In this document: positions 1 through 7,141 of the stretch, one piece after another
Numbering within the stretch: the stretch's first letter is position 1
How the letters are laid out: every line of letters begins with the position of its first letter
Origin: Xanthobacteraceae bacterium
GTDB lineage: Bacteria; Pseudomonadota; Alphaproteobacteria; Rhizobiales; Xanthobacteraceae
Reading direction: 5' to 3'
Length of the DNA: 41,959 bases
Assembly: GCA_031291445.1 (NCBI GenBank)
Contig: JARLJA010000173.1
Span: 1 to 41,959, forward strand
Position numbers and translations under genes: made by a program
The notes under the pieces: generated by a model
Told to the model about the DNA's origin: nothing
Databases searched by the model: none
The model's input: only the letters and a program-made list of their open reading frames with translations

Positions 1-322
1 CGGCGGGCCCGCCGTGAGGCCGATGCGCGGATTGCGGCGCCACGCCGCCGCGCGCGGCCGGCGCCGCCGCGGCGGGCCTGCGTTCGGCGGTGAGCGCCAC
101 CATCGCCGAGACCACGCCGGGGATGCCGCGCACCGCGGCCTCGGCCCGGTCGCGGACATCCTGCCAGGCACGCGCCTCGCTGGCCTCGACGCTGATCGAG
201 AAGAACACCTTGCCGTCGGTGATCGTGATCTCCGACAGCACCTTGGCCAAGGGCAAGGTCACTCCCCGCGGCGTCGCAACCGCCGCAAGCGCATCAAGAA
301 CCTGTTGTTTGGTGACAGCCAA
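1..322 (-). CDS. mrp: Mrp/ApbC/NBP35-type Fe-S carrier ATPase, N-terminal part (cut by window edge)
   Basis: This is the first ~107 codons of a gene that runs off the left edge. The protein opens with VTKQQVLDALAAVATPRG, followed by a segment typical of the MIP18/DUF59 domain found at the N-terminus of Mrp/ApbC P-loop ATPases, then an Ala/Pro/Gly-rich linker. The P-loop itself lies outside the window, so the ATPase assignment rests on this domain plus linker. Such proteins carry or load Fe-S clusters in the cytosol. The best start is a TTG at 322 preceded by GGGAG; an in-frame ATG was not seen nearby. Stand-alone DUF59 proteins exist, but the linker composition favours Mrp. It is divergent from the reductase at 642. 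Confidence 0.75.
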   Translation of the reverse strand, partial: MAVTKQQVLDALAAVATPRGVTLPLAKVLSEITITDGKVFFSISVEASEARAWQDVRDRAEAAVRGIPGVVSAMVALTAERRPAAAAPAARGGVAPQSAHRPHGGPA

Positions 323-641
323 AATCCCATCTCCCGCCTCGCCGCACAGGCGGCAAGTCATCGCCCGTTGCCCGCGCGGGGTCAACATCCGGCTTCCCGG
401 TGAGCTGCCCCATCCGCCGATCGGACCTTGCATTCGCCGGTCCCGGTTGGCAGGTTGCGCTCACTCCCATCTTGCAGAGGCGCTCGGCTCGCGCTCGCGA
501 AGACGTGACCCGGGGAACGTAACCAAGGGGTGGTGTTCCACGGAATTGCGGCATCCAAACTCGCACTTCGCAGTCGCAGCGAACGACGAAGCCCGAGGCT
601 CTGCAACGCTCAAGACACCAGATACGCAAAGGTTCTCCCAG
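323..641. other. Divergent intergenic region, mrp / reductase
   Basis: About 320 bases separate two divergent genes. The + frame stays open upstream of 642 for many codons, but its translation is Arg/Pro-rich and unlike the dehydrogenase family. I therefore read this as non-coding DNA that must hold both promoters. I could not pick out a convincing -35/-10 pair. Confidence 0.5.
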
Positions 642-1511
642 ATGGCAAAAGTCGCATTCCTCGGACTCGGCGTCATGGGCTTCCCAATGGCCGGACACCT
701 CGTGACCAAGGGGCACCACGAGGTCACCGTGTACAATCGCACGGCCGCCAAGGCCGACGCCTGGACCGGGAAATTCGCCGGCAGCGCGGCAGCAACGCCG
801 CGTGACGCCGCCGAAGGTCAGGATTTCGTGATGGCCTGTGTCGGCAATGACGACGACCTGCGCGACGTCACCATCGGGGCGAACGGCGCCTTCGCCGGCA
901 TGAAAGCGGGCGCGGTGTTCGTCGACCACACCACCGCCTCCGCGGCGGTGGCGCGCGAACTCGCCACCGCGGCGGAACAGCGCGGGCTGACATTCATCGA
1001 CGCGCCGGTGTCAGGCGGTCAGGCCGGCGCCGAGAACGGCGTGCTGACGGTGATGTGCGGCGGCGACGCCGAGGCCTATGCCCGCGCCGAGCCGGTGATC
1101 GCCGCCTATGCCCGCATGTGCAAGCTGCTCGGGCCCTCGGGCGCCGGCCAGCTGACCAAGATGGTCAACCAGATCTGCATCGCCGGTCTGGTCGAGGGCC
1201 TCGCCGAAGGGCTGCATTTCGCCAAGAAGGCCGGGCTCGACGTCACCGCCGTGATCGAAACCATCTCCAAGGGGGCCGCGCAATCCTGGCAGATGGAAAA
1301 CCGCTCCAAGACCATGGACCAGGGCAAGTACGATTTCGGCTTCGCCGTCGACTGGATGCGCAAGGACCTGTCGATCTGCCTCGCCGAGGCGCGGCGCAAC
1401 GGCGCCAGCCTGCCGGTCACCGCGCTGGTCGACGCATTCTATGCCGAGATCCAGACGATGGGCGGCGCGCGCTGGGATACCTCGAGCCTGATGGCCCGGC
1501 TGCAGCGGTAA
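642..1511 (+). CDS. 3-hydroxyisobutyrate dehydrogenase-like NAD(P)-dependent reductase
   Basis: A 289-residue beta-hydroxyacid dehydrogenase. The Rossmann glycine motif is near the N-terminus (G8-x-G10-x-x-G13, in VAFLGLGVMGFPMAGHL). The substrate-binding motif APVSGGQAGAENG follows, with S124. The family catalytic lysine is K173, in GQLTKMVNQ. Members reduce or oxidise 3-hydroxyisobutyrate, tartronate semialdehyde or related short 3-hydroxyacids; the exact substrate cannot be read from sequence. The length is normal for the family. The ATG at 642 is chosen because the Rossmann fold begins at once; the frame is open far upstream, but that part is not family-like. An AAGG sits 9 bases upstream. 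The gene stands alone, so context gives no pathway. Confidence 0.9.
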   Translation: MAKVAFLGLGVMGFPMAGHLVTKGHHEVTVYNRTAAKADAWTGKFAGSAAATPRDAAEGQDFVMACVGNDDDLRDVTIGANGAFAGMKAGAVFVDHTTASAAVARELATAAEQRGLTFIDAPVSGGQAGAENGVLTVMCGGDAEAYARAEPVIAAYARMCKLLGPSGAGQLTKMVNQICIAGLVEGLAEGLHFAKKAGLDVTAVIETISKGAAQSWQMENRSKTMDQGKYDFGFAVDWMRKDLSICLAEARRNGASLPVTALVDAFYAEIQTMGGARWDTSSLMARLQR

Positions 1512-1594
1512 AGCCGCGCCCTCCTCCATCGCGCCTGTCTGCGGCCTCGACCGCGGCGCCAAATGGCGCGTCGCGGGAGCTTTGGCGTGCCAGC

Positions 1595-1610
1595 TTAACC
1601 GTTTGTTCAC
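1595..1610 (+). promoter_or_regulatory. Possible CtrA-like site
   Basis: TTAA, seven bases, then TTCAC. This is one base off the alphaproteobacterial CtrA consensus TTAA-N7-TTAA. It lies about 200 bases upstream of a PleC/DivJ-like kinase gene, but before a terminator-like hairpin. A single near match in 300 bases is weak evidence. Confidence 0.2.
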
Positions 1611-1662
1611 CTAAATCGATTGACCTTGAGGGGCGGCCTTAGGGATTTCTCGCCACAACGAT

Positions 1663-1684
1663 AAAACGGCCCGGAGCCGTTTTT
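1663..1684 (+). terminator. Rho-independent terminator-like hairpin
   Basis: The arms AAAACGGC and GCCGTTTT pair perfectly around a 5-base loop and end in a run of five T. The complement also ends in a T run, so it could work in both directions. It lies 150 bases after the reductase stop. A separate perfect 14-base palindrome, CCCCTGCGCAGGGG, follows at 1691-1704 in the leader of the kinase gene. Confidence 0.55.
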
Positions 1685-1816
1685 GCGTCGCCCCTGCGCA
1701 GGGGCCGACGGTGTCGGACGTTCGCGGCGTGTACCATCGCGCCAGGGAGAGTTCTCGCGGTTATGGGGGCAGGCCTGGCCCGAAACACCAGGCGCGTGCT
1801 GGACGTGTAATTGTCG

Positions 1817-3409
1817 ATGAGTATGACCGGCGAGACACCCGAAATCATCCCGGCGCCGGCCGCCCCGCCCGCTCCCTCGACGGCCCGCAACCGCCGCGCC
1901 GCAGCGTTGCGCGTCCGCGAAGCCCGCGACCGCCTGACCTCGACGAGCGGCACGCGGCCGGCCTTCGACCACGAGTTGCTGCGGCAATACGCCCAGACCC
2001 GCCTGTCGGCCTCGATCATCGTCATCCTGCTGGTGGTCGGGACCGGCCTGCTGTCGGGGTTCTGGGTTCAGCCGCTCGGTGCGGCGGTATGGACCTGCGG
2101 CATCCTCACCATCCACGTCGTCATCACCCAGACCTGCCGCAAGTTCCTCGCCGCCAGCCTGGTGCCCGCCAGCATCCGCAAGTGGCGGATGCGCTTCATC
2201 GTCCTCGACCTGCTCTACGGGCTGGCCTGGGCGGCGGTGCTGGTGCACCCCGGCGGCCTCGACGTGGTCTCGAACACGCTGATGCTGTTCGTGATGCTGC
2301 TGGTGGTCGCCGTCTCCAGCATGCTGGCCGCCAGCCTGCCGAGCGCGGCGCTGGCGGCGACGCTGCCGGTGACCTCGGCGATCGCGCTCAATTTCGTGCT
2401 GCGCGGCAGCTTCGACGACGACGTGCTGGCGCTGCTCGCCGTCGCCGCCGAGGGTTACTTCGTCCTGCTGGCCAACCGCCTCCATTCGACGACGCTCGCC
2501 ACCATCGAGGCGCGGGCCGAGAAGGACGCGCTGATCGGCGAACTCGAGCAGGCCAAGTCGATCTCCGACGAGGCGCGCTATCGCGCGGAAGCCGCCAACG
2601 TCGCCAAGTCCAGGTTTCTCGCCCAGATGAGCCACGAGCTGCGGACCCCGCTCAACGCCATCCTCGGCTTCTCGGAAGTGATGAAGAGCGAGATCTTCGG
2701 GCCGCACGCCGTCCCGGTCTACAAGGAGTATTCCGCCGACATCCACAATTCCGGGGTGCACCTGCTCAACCTCATCAACGAGATTCTCGATCTGTCGCGG
2801 ATCGAGGCGGGACGCTACGAGCTCAACGAGGAAGCGATCTCGCTGGTGCACATCGTCGCCGATTGCCACCATCTCCTGAAGCTGCGCGCCACCAGCCGCG
2901 GCATCACCATTCACGAAGTGTTCGAAAAGAGCCTGCCGCGGTTGTGGGGCGACGAGCGTGCGGCCCGCCAGATCGTGCTCAACCTGCTGTCCAACGCGAT
3001 CAAGTTCACCCCGCAGGGCGGCGAGATCTGGCTCAAGGTCGGCTGGACCGCTTCCGGAGGGCAGTATCTCAGCGTCAAGGACACCGGCTCCGGCATCCCC
3101 GAGGACGAGATCCCGATCGTGCTGGCGTCGTTCGGCCAGGGTTCGAATTCGATCAAGTCGGCCGAACAGGGCGCGGGCCTCGGCCTGCCCATCGCCAAGA
3201 GCCTGATCGACCTGCACGGCGGCACTTTCACGCTGAAGTCGAAGCTGCGGATCGGGACCGAGGTGATCGTCACCTTCCCGCCGGAGCGGGTGATGTCGGC
3301 GCTCGCGCCGCTGCACGAAAATTCGCCGCCGCTGCAGCCCCATCACGCGCCGGCCGCCGACAAGCGGCGCAGCCATTCACCGATCATGAACGCCGGTACG
3401 GGACTCTGA
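1817..3409 (+). CDS. Membrane sensor histidine kinase (PleC/DivJ-like HisKA)
   Basis: A 530-residue inner-membrane kinase. A Pro/Ala-rich cytosolic start (~1-55) is followed by about six hydrophobic helices (~65-225), a short coiled coil (RAEKDALIGELEQAK), a HisKA dimerisation domain with phospho-acceptor H273 (MSHELRTPLNAILGFSE), and a HATPase_c domain. The N box is QIVLNLLSNAIKFTP, the G1 box DTGSGIP and the G2 box GAGLGLPIAKSL. The IFGP segment after the H box is characteristic of the PleC/DivJ/PdhS group of alphaproteobacterial kinases. There is no PAS or periplasmic sensor domain, so the signal is probably sensed within the membrane. No response regulator is adjacent. The start is uncertain among TTG 1811, ATG 1817 and ATG 1823, and none has a good ribosome binding site. 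The last ~45 residues are low-complexity. Confidence 0.88.
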   Translation: MSMTGETPEIIPAPAAPPAPSTARNRRAAALRVREARDRLTSTSGTRPAFDHELLRQYAQTRLSASIIVILLVVGTGLLSGFWVQPLGAAVWTCGILTIHVVITQTCRKFLAASLVPASIRKWRMRFIVLDLLYGLAWAAVLVHPGGLDVVSNTLMLFVMLLVVAVSSMLAASLPSAALAATLPVTSAIALNFVLRGSFDDDVLALLAVAAEGYFVLLANRLHSTTLATIEARAEKDALIGELEQAKSISDEARYRAEAANVAKSRFLAQMSHELRTPLNAILGFSEVMKSEIFGPHAVPVYKEYSADIHNSGVHLLNLINEILDLSRIEAGRYELNEEAISLVHIVADCHHLLKLRATSRGITIHEVFEKSLPRLWGDERAARQIVLNLLSNAIKFTPQGGEIWLKVGWTASGGQYLSVKDTGSGIPEDEIPIVLASFGQGSNSIKSAEQGAGLGLPIAKSLIDLHGGTFTLKSKLRIGTEVIVTFPPERVMSALAPLHENSPPLQPHHAPAADKRRSHSPIMNAGTGL

Positions 3410-3458
3410 CCTCAACTTTGTATTTGCCGCGAATGCTGGAATATGCGTCAAGACATGC

Positions 3459-3662
3459 GTGACCATCGAAAGCCCCTGCATCAAGATCTGCGTCATGGAC
3501 GCGGCGAGCGGCCTCTGCCGCGGCTGCGGCCGCTCGCTCGCCGAGATCGGCGACTGGGCGAGCCTCTCCGCCGCAGCGCGCGCCGCCATCATGGAGCGAC
3601 TGCCCGGCCGCATGCGCGCCGCGGGGCTACCCCCGGCCACGGAGCGGCCCGCGACGCCGTGA
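3459..3662 (+). CDS. DUF1289 family small Cys-rich protein
   Basis: A 67-residue protein with the DUF1289 signature: SPCIKICVMD, then LCRGCGRSLAEIGDW. The four cysteines (C-x3-C and C-x2-C) suggest a metal or Fe-S site, as in the YdhL family. The biochemical role is unknown. The start is GTG 3459, directly before the family's conserved SPC motif. The gene lies 10 bases before the aspartic protease gene and probably shares its transcript; I recall this pairing in other Rhizobiales. Confidence 0.85.
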   Translation: MTIESPCIKICVMDAASGLCRGCGRSLAEIGDWASLSAAARAAIMERLPGRMRAAGLPPATERPATP

Positions 3663-3672
3663 GGTGCGGCGC

Positions 3673-4203
3673 ATGATCCGTTCGTTCTCGATCCTCGGCG
3701 CCATTGTCGCGATCTGCACCATCATCTTCGCCGTCGGCGCGCCCGACCAGTTCGCCAAAGCCCGCCAGAGCGTGATGCAGGTGGTGGAAGCCCACGCCAT
3801 CGCGAGCCCGCACGCCGCGGCCGCCGCGCGCATCGCCGCGATTCCCCGTACCAATGGCGGCGAATTCTCGCTGCGCGCCAAGGTCAACGGCGTTGGGGCA
3901 CCGATGGTGGTCGACACCGGCGCGACCTGGGTGGTTTTGACCTACGAGACCGCCAAGGCCGCGGGCCTGCCGCTCGAAATGCTCGACTACAACGTCGATC
4001 TCGAAACCGCCAACGGCCCAACCAAAGCGGCGCGCCTCACACTCGATCGGCTCGCTGTCGGCGGCTTGGTCGAGCGCTCGGTGCCGGCGCTGGTGGTGCC
4101 GCGCGGATCGATGAAGACCAACCTGCTCGGCATGAGCTTTCTCGATCGTCTCGAGAGCTGGGAAGTGAGTCCCGACCGGCTGCTGATGCGCGGCTATCCG
4201 TGA
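3673..4203 (+). CDS. Membrane-anchored retropepsin-like aspartic protease (TIGR02281 family)
   Basis: A 176-residue protein with one N-terminal membrane helix (SILGAIVAICTIIFAVG), a linker, and a single aspartic-protease lobe with the active-site triad D81-T-G in MVVDTGATWVVLT. The flap and C-terminal region (LLGMSFLDRLESWEV) match the clan AA proteases that act as dimers. It is expected to face the periplasm. The substrate is unknown. ATG 3673 is preferred over GTG 3664 because a GAGG lies 8 bases before it, overlapping the DUF1289 stop. A hairpin after the stop separates it from the convergent dusA gene. Confidence 0.85.
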   Translation: MIRSFSILGAIVAICTIIFAVGAPDQFAKARQSVMQVVEAHAIASPHAAAAARIAAIPRTNGGEFSLRAKVNGVGAPMVVDTGATWVVLTYETAKAAGLPLEMLDYNVDLETANGPTKAARLTLDRLAVGGLVERSVPALVVPRGSMKTNLLGMSFLDRLESWEVSPDRLLMRGYP

Positions 4204-4208
4204 CGCGC

Positions 4209-4229
4209 GGCGGCTTCGTCTAAGCCGCC
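4209..4229. terminator. Shared hairpin between convergent genes
   Basis: A perfect 8-base stem (GGCGGCTT / AAGCCGCC) closes a 5-base loop between the protease stop (4203) and the dusA stop (4220-4222). Its right arm runs into the end of dusA. There is no T run, so it may work as a two-way terminator or as a 3' end stabiliser. Confidence 0.45.
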
Positions 4230-5209
4230 ACGTCGACGGTAGCTTTGTCCCGCACCAGCGCCAGCGCGTCGCGCAGCACCTCGACGCCGGCGCCGGCACG
4301 GGTGCCGTGCTCGGCGAGATGGCGGCGAAACGCCCGCGCGCCGGGCACCCCTTGGAAGGCGCCGACCAGGTGCCGGGTGATGGCGTGGAGCCGCCCGCCG
4401 CGCGAAAGGTGCACCTCCGCATAGGGCATCAGGGCGGCGATCGCCGCCTTCATGTCGGCGAACGGCGCCGGCTCGCCGAACAGCTCCGGATCGACCTCCA
4501 GCAGGCGCCAGGGATCGTGATAGGCGGCGCGGCCGAGCATCACGCCGTCGACATGGGCGAGATGCTGCTTCGCCTCGGCGATGCCGGCAATGCCGCCATT
4601 GATGACGACCGGGACCCTGGGCAACGCCGCCTTCAGCCGGTAGACCCGGTCGTAATCGAGCGGCGGAATGTCGCGGTTTTCCTTCGGCGACAGTCCTTTC
4701 AGCCAGGCCTTGCGGGCGTGCACGATCAGCACGTCCGTGCCCGCCTCCACCACCGCGCGCGCCAGCGCGTCCAGCGCCAGCTCAGGGTCCTGGTCGTCGA
4801 TGCCGATCCGGCACTTCACGGTCACCGGGATGGTCACTGCCCGCTTCATCGCCGCGACGCAATCGGCGACGAGCCGCGGTTCGGCCATCAGGCAGGCGCC
4901 GAAGCGTCCGTCCTGGACACGATCCGATGGGCAGCCGACGTTGAGATTGATCTCGTCGTAGCCGAAATCGGCGCCGATCCGCGCGCTTTCCGCCAGCGCC
5001 GCCGGATCCGAGCCGCCGATCTGCAGCGCCACCGCGTGCTCGCTCGGATCGAACCCGAGCAGGCGCTGGCGATCGCCGTGCAGGATCGCGCCGGTGGTCA
5101 GCATCTCGGTGTAGAGCCGCGCGCGGCGCGTCAGCAGACGATGGAAGACGCGGCAATGCCGGTCGGTCCAGTCCATCATCGGGGCGACGGAGAAGCGATG
5201 TGCTAACAT
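4220..5209 (-). CDS. dusA: tRNA-dihydrouridine synthase A
   Basis: A 329-residue FMN enzyme that reduces uridine to dihydrouridine in the D-loop of tRNA (positions 20/20a in characterised DusA). The N-terminus FSVAPMMDWTDRHCR is the Dus signature. The catalytic cysteine is C93 in NLNVGCPSDRVQDG. IVHARKAWLKGLSPKENR and the phosphate-binding VVINGGI motif are typical of DusA. The frame opens at 5287, but family proteins begin near MLAHRFSVAP, and a GGAAGC lies before the ATG at 5209, so that start is taken. It is convergent with the protease gene and downstream of vapBC on the same strand. Confidence 0.93.
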   Translation of the reverse strand: MLAHRFSVAPMMDWTDRHCRVFHRLLTRRARLYTEMLTTGAILHGDRQRLLGFDPSEHAVALQIGGSDPAALAESARIGADFGYDEINLNVGCPSDRVQDGRFGACLMAEPRLVADCVAAMKRAVTIPVTVKCRIGIDDQDPELALDALARAVVEAGTDVLIVHARKAWLKGLSPKENRDIPPLDYDRVYRLKAALPRVPVVINGGIAGIAEAKQHLAHVDGVMLGRAAYHDPWRLLEVDPELFGEPAPFADMKAAIAALMPYAEVHLSRGGRLHAITRHLVGAFQGVPGARAFRRHLAEHGTRAGAGVEVLRDALALVRDKATVDVAA

Positions 5210-5288
5210 GCTGCTTCCGCTAGCACTCCAAACATCGATCCGTCCATCCGGTTGTCGCGCCGCCAAGGGTTCCGATAGTGGCGACACG

Positions 5289-5690
5289 CTAGGCCAGCCA
5301 ATTCTCGACCTTCAGGCCGCGCACCCGCTCGAATTCCTGAACGTTGGCCGTGACCACCGTCGCTCCAAGGCTGTGGGCGTGCGCCGCGATCAGAAGGTCA
5401 TTGGCGCCGATCGATCCGCCTGCGGTCTCCAGTTCGGCACGGATTTCGCCATACTTGGAGTCAGCGGGACTTTCGAACGGCAAGACCTCGATCTCGCCAA
5501 GCACGTCCTCGACAGCTTTCAGCAGTCGGGGTGATCCGCTTTTGGCGCAGCCGTAGCGCAACTCGGCGACGACGATGATGCTGGTGCAGACGTTGTCCTC
5601 GCCGGCCTTCGCTATCTGCCGTGCCGCATTGCCTTGCGGGTTCCTGACCAGATCGGAGATGATGTTGGTGTCAAGCAGATAGCGGCTCAA
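5289..5690 (-). CDS. vapC: VapC-family PIN-domain toxin ribonuclease
   Basis: A 133-residue PIN domain. The acidic residues of the metal site are D7 (LLDTNIISDL), E43 (VVAELRYG) and D98 (GANDLLIAAHA). The usual fourth position region reads TANVQEFERV, with N116. It is expected to cleave RNA, in this family often tRNA or rRNA, when its antitoxin is lost. The start is a TTG at 5690 that overlaps the vapB stop by 3 bases, so translation is probably coupled. Length and gene order (antitoxin first) are standard. The frame is open further upstream, but that part is the shadow of vapB. Confidence 0.92.
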   Translation of the reverse strand: MSRYLLDTNIISDLVRNPQGNAARQIAKAGEDNVCTSIIVVAELRYGCAKSGSPRLLKAVEDVLGEIEVLPFESPADSKYGEIRAELETAGGSIGANDLLIAAHAHSLGATVVTANVQEFERVRGLKVENWLA

Positions 5691-5923
5691 AACACGTTCT
5701 CCGGCTTCACCGGGACGTCGGGTATCTCCGGAAAATTCTCGTCGACTGGTTTCATCGTCTTGAGCAACGCCAAAAGTCCGCGCTTGCGTACCGGCTCGAG
5801 GACGAGCTTGTCGCCTTCCCGATACATGATCGCTTCCTCCCCCGGCAGTTCGAACTCGACCGGGATACGGACGGCCTGGTTTCGGCCGTTTCTGAAAAGT
5901 CGCACGTGACGATGGTCCGGCAT
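5687..5923 (-). CDS. vapB: VapB-family antitoxin (AbrB/SpoVT-like DNA-binding N-terminus)
   Basis: A 78-residue protein. The N-terminal half (RLFRNGRNQAVRIPVEFELP) is a swapped-hairpin AbrB/VapB DNA-binding fold, and the acidic, proline-rich tail is the likely toxin-neutralising segment. The ATG at 5923 is preceded by GAGGG at a 6-base distance, so the longer frame from 5959 is rejected; that upstream stretch is the operator. The stop overlaps the vapC start. Like other antitoxins of this type it should repress its own operon by binding the repeats just upstream. Confidence 0.9.
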   Translation of the reverse strand: MPDHRHVRLFRNGRNQAVRIPVEFELPGEEAIMYREGDKLVLEPVRKRGLLALLKTMKPVDENFPEIPDVPVKPENVF

Positions 5924-5936
5924 AACCGCCCTCAAG

Positions 5937-5958
5937 CATATGCCAAAGACATATGCCA
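5937..5958 (-). promoter_or_regulatory. vapBC operator: two CATATGCCA repeats
   Basis: Two exact copies of CATATGCCA (5937-5945 and 5950-5958) occur as direct repeats 13 bases apart. Each contains the palindrome CATATG. They start 14 bases before the vapB start codon. On the vapB strand TTGCAA-N16-TATGTC overlaps them and could be the promoter. The arrangement suits autorepression by a dimeric antitoxin; this is an inference. Confidence 0.55.
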
Positions 5959-6309
5959 ACAGTCCACTTTTGCAAGTCCCATTGATCGGTGGGTGGCGCG
6001 CTGCGGCAACGTCAGGGAGGACTCTGCTGCGGACGAACCGTCGTTGTCACCGAAGTCAGTTCCTCATCCGCAAGGGCGACATTCTCGTTCTCGGAAGCCG
6101 TCACCGGGTTGAAGCGACCATCGACGCGGCTCCCGGCGGTTCATTCCGTTCGACTTCAAATCCCGCCTTCGATCTGGCGCGGGACGCAAGAGCCCTGTTG
6201 GCACCGCTCTTGCTGTTCTCGACTTGAGCCGCCCGCTCCCGCCGCCACGGTGTCGGAGTTGCGTCACGGTTTGCGGGAAAGCCGACAAAAGTCGAGAGCG
6301 GGGCACGTC
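5959..6309. other. Intergenic region before the redox operon
   Basis: About 350 bases lie between the vapBC operator and the unknown gene at 6310. The + frame is open from 5989, but its translation (Arg/Ser-rich) looks like chance in GC-rich DNA. It should contain the promoter of the 6310-11516 operon; I see no clear consensus. No RNA gene was recognised. Confidence 0.4.
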
Positions 6310-7062
6310 ATGACGGACATGGAGGAGCTGAAACGGCGCAAAATGCCGCTCAACCTGGCGATCGTGCATACGGAGCCGGACGCCTTCATCGCCAATCTGA
6401 TGGGGTGGCTGGAAATCACCGCCTTCGTCACCGCCCAGCGCGCCGGCGAAGCCCAGGTTCCTCCCGACGGCAAGACCCCGACGCTGTCCCCTCAACAGCT
6501 GCGAAACGGCAGCGTTCATGACGTCGCCAATGACGCGATCTTCGCCTTCTGCATGACGGCGGCGATGACGGCGGACAAGGCCGCGGTCGACAAGGTGGAA
6601 GACGCCCTGGTGCAGAGCATGGGCAAGGACTTCCCCGGCTCGTTCGGCCTGTGGCACTTCCGCGGCCAGATCGACGCGCCGGTCTCGCTGGACGACTTCG
6701 TCGGCCAGGCCGGAAAAAAGATGCTGCTGGGCGACATCCCGCCGCCGCCGCTGCGGGCCAAGGACAACTGGAACACCGGGCTGCGCTTCTTCGAGAAGGC
6801 GCGCAAATCGAACTTCATCCACGAGATCATGTTTCCGCTGGCCAACTGGACCCGGGCGCGCTGGTCCGAAACGCTGGAGAAGGGCGTCGCCTTCCTGCAG
6901 CACATCGAGGACAGCGTTCCGGTCCTGCGCGCGGTGCTGGACGACCCCCGCAACGATCAGCCCTTCATCGCCAACGCGCTGCTCTCCCTGGCCCCCGCGG
7001 TGGATATGGAGCTGACCGAGGAATATCAGGGATTTTTGCGATCACTGGCACGCCGGAACTAG
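6310..7062 (+). CDS. Unknown protein, 250 residues, first gene of redox operon
   Basis: I do not recognise this protein. From ATG 6310 it reads as a soluble, probably mostly helical protein with aromatic-rich segments (GLWHFRGQIDAP, FIHEIMFPLANWTRARW) and a proline turn (GDIPPPPLRAKDNW). There is no signal peptide, membrane helix or Cys cluster. ATG 6319 is an alternative start. Codon use matches its neighbours. It precedes ygfZ on the same strand and is likely its operon partner. A partner or substrate-binding role in the downstream redox set is possible, but that is only a guess. Confidence 0.7.
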   Translation: MTDMEELKRRKMPLNLAIVHTEPDAFIANLMGWLEITAFVTAQRAGEAQVPPDGKTPTLSPQQLRNGSVHDVANDAIFAFCMTAAMTADKAAVDKVEDALVQSMGKDFPGSFGLWHFRGQIDAPVSLDDFVGQAGKKMLLGDIPPPPLRAKDNWNTGLRFFEKARKSNFIHEIMFPLANWTRARWSETLEKGVAFLQHIEDSVPVLRAVLDDPRNDQPFIANALLSLAPAVDMELTEEYQGFLRSLARRN

Positions 7063-7141
7063 TGGCATGCAGGGCCAGCTTGCCAGCCTCGCCGAACCAG
7101 GCTCCGCCGAGCAGGCATCCGCCGGCCATGACGCTGCGACC

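Noticed and set aside
90-641. Upstream extension of the dehydrogenase frame
   Set aside because: The added residues are Arg/Pro-rich and precede the Rossmann motif that normally begins the protein; the segment also runs over the mrp gene.
1607-3376. Long antisense frame of 589 codons opposite the histidine kinase
   Set aside because: The translation is Gly/Arg/His/Gln-rich with no known motif, and the + strand kinase has complete HisKA and HATPase boxes. It is a by-product of high-GC codon use.
5924-5975. Longer starts for vapB or for the vapC frame
   Set aside because: This stretch holds the repeats and promoter, and the ATG at 5923 has a good ribosome site. The vapC frame above 5690 is only the shadow of vapB.
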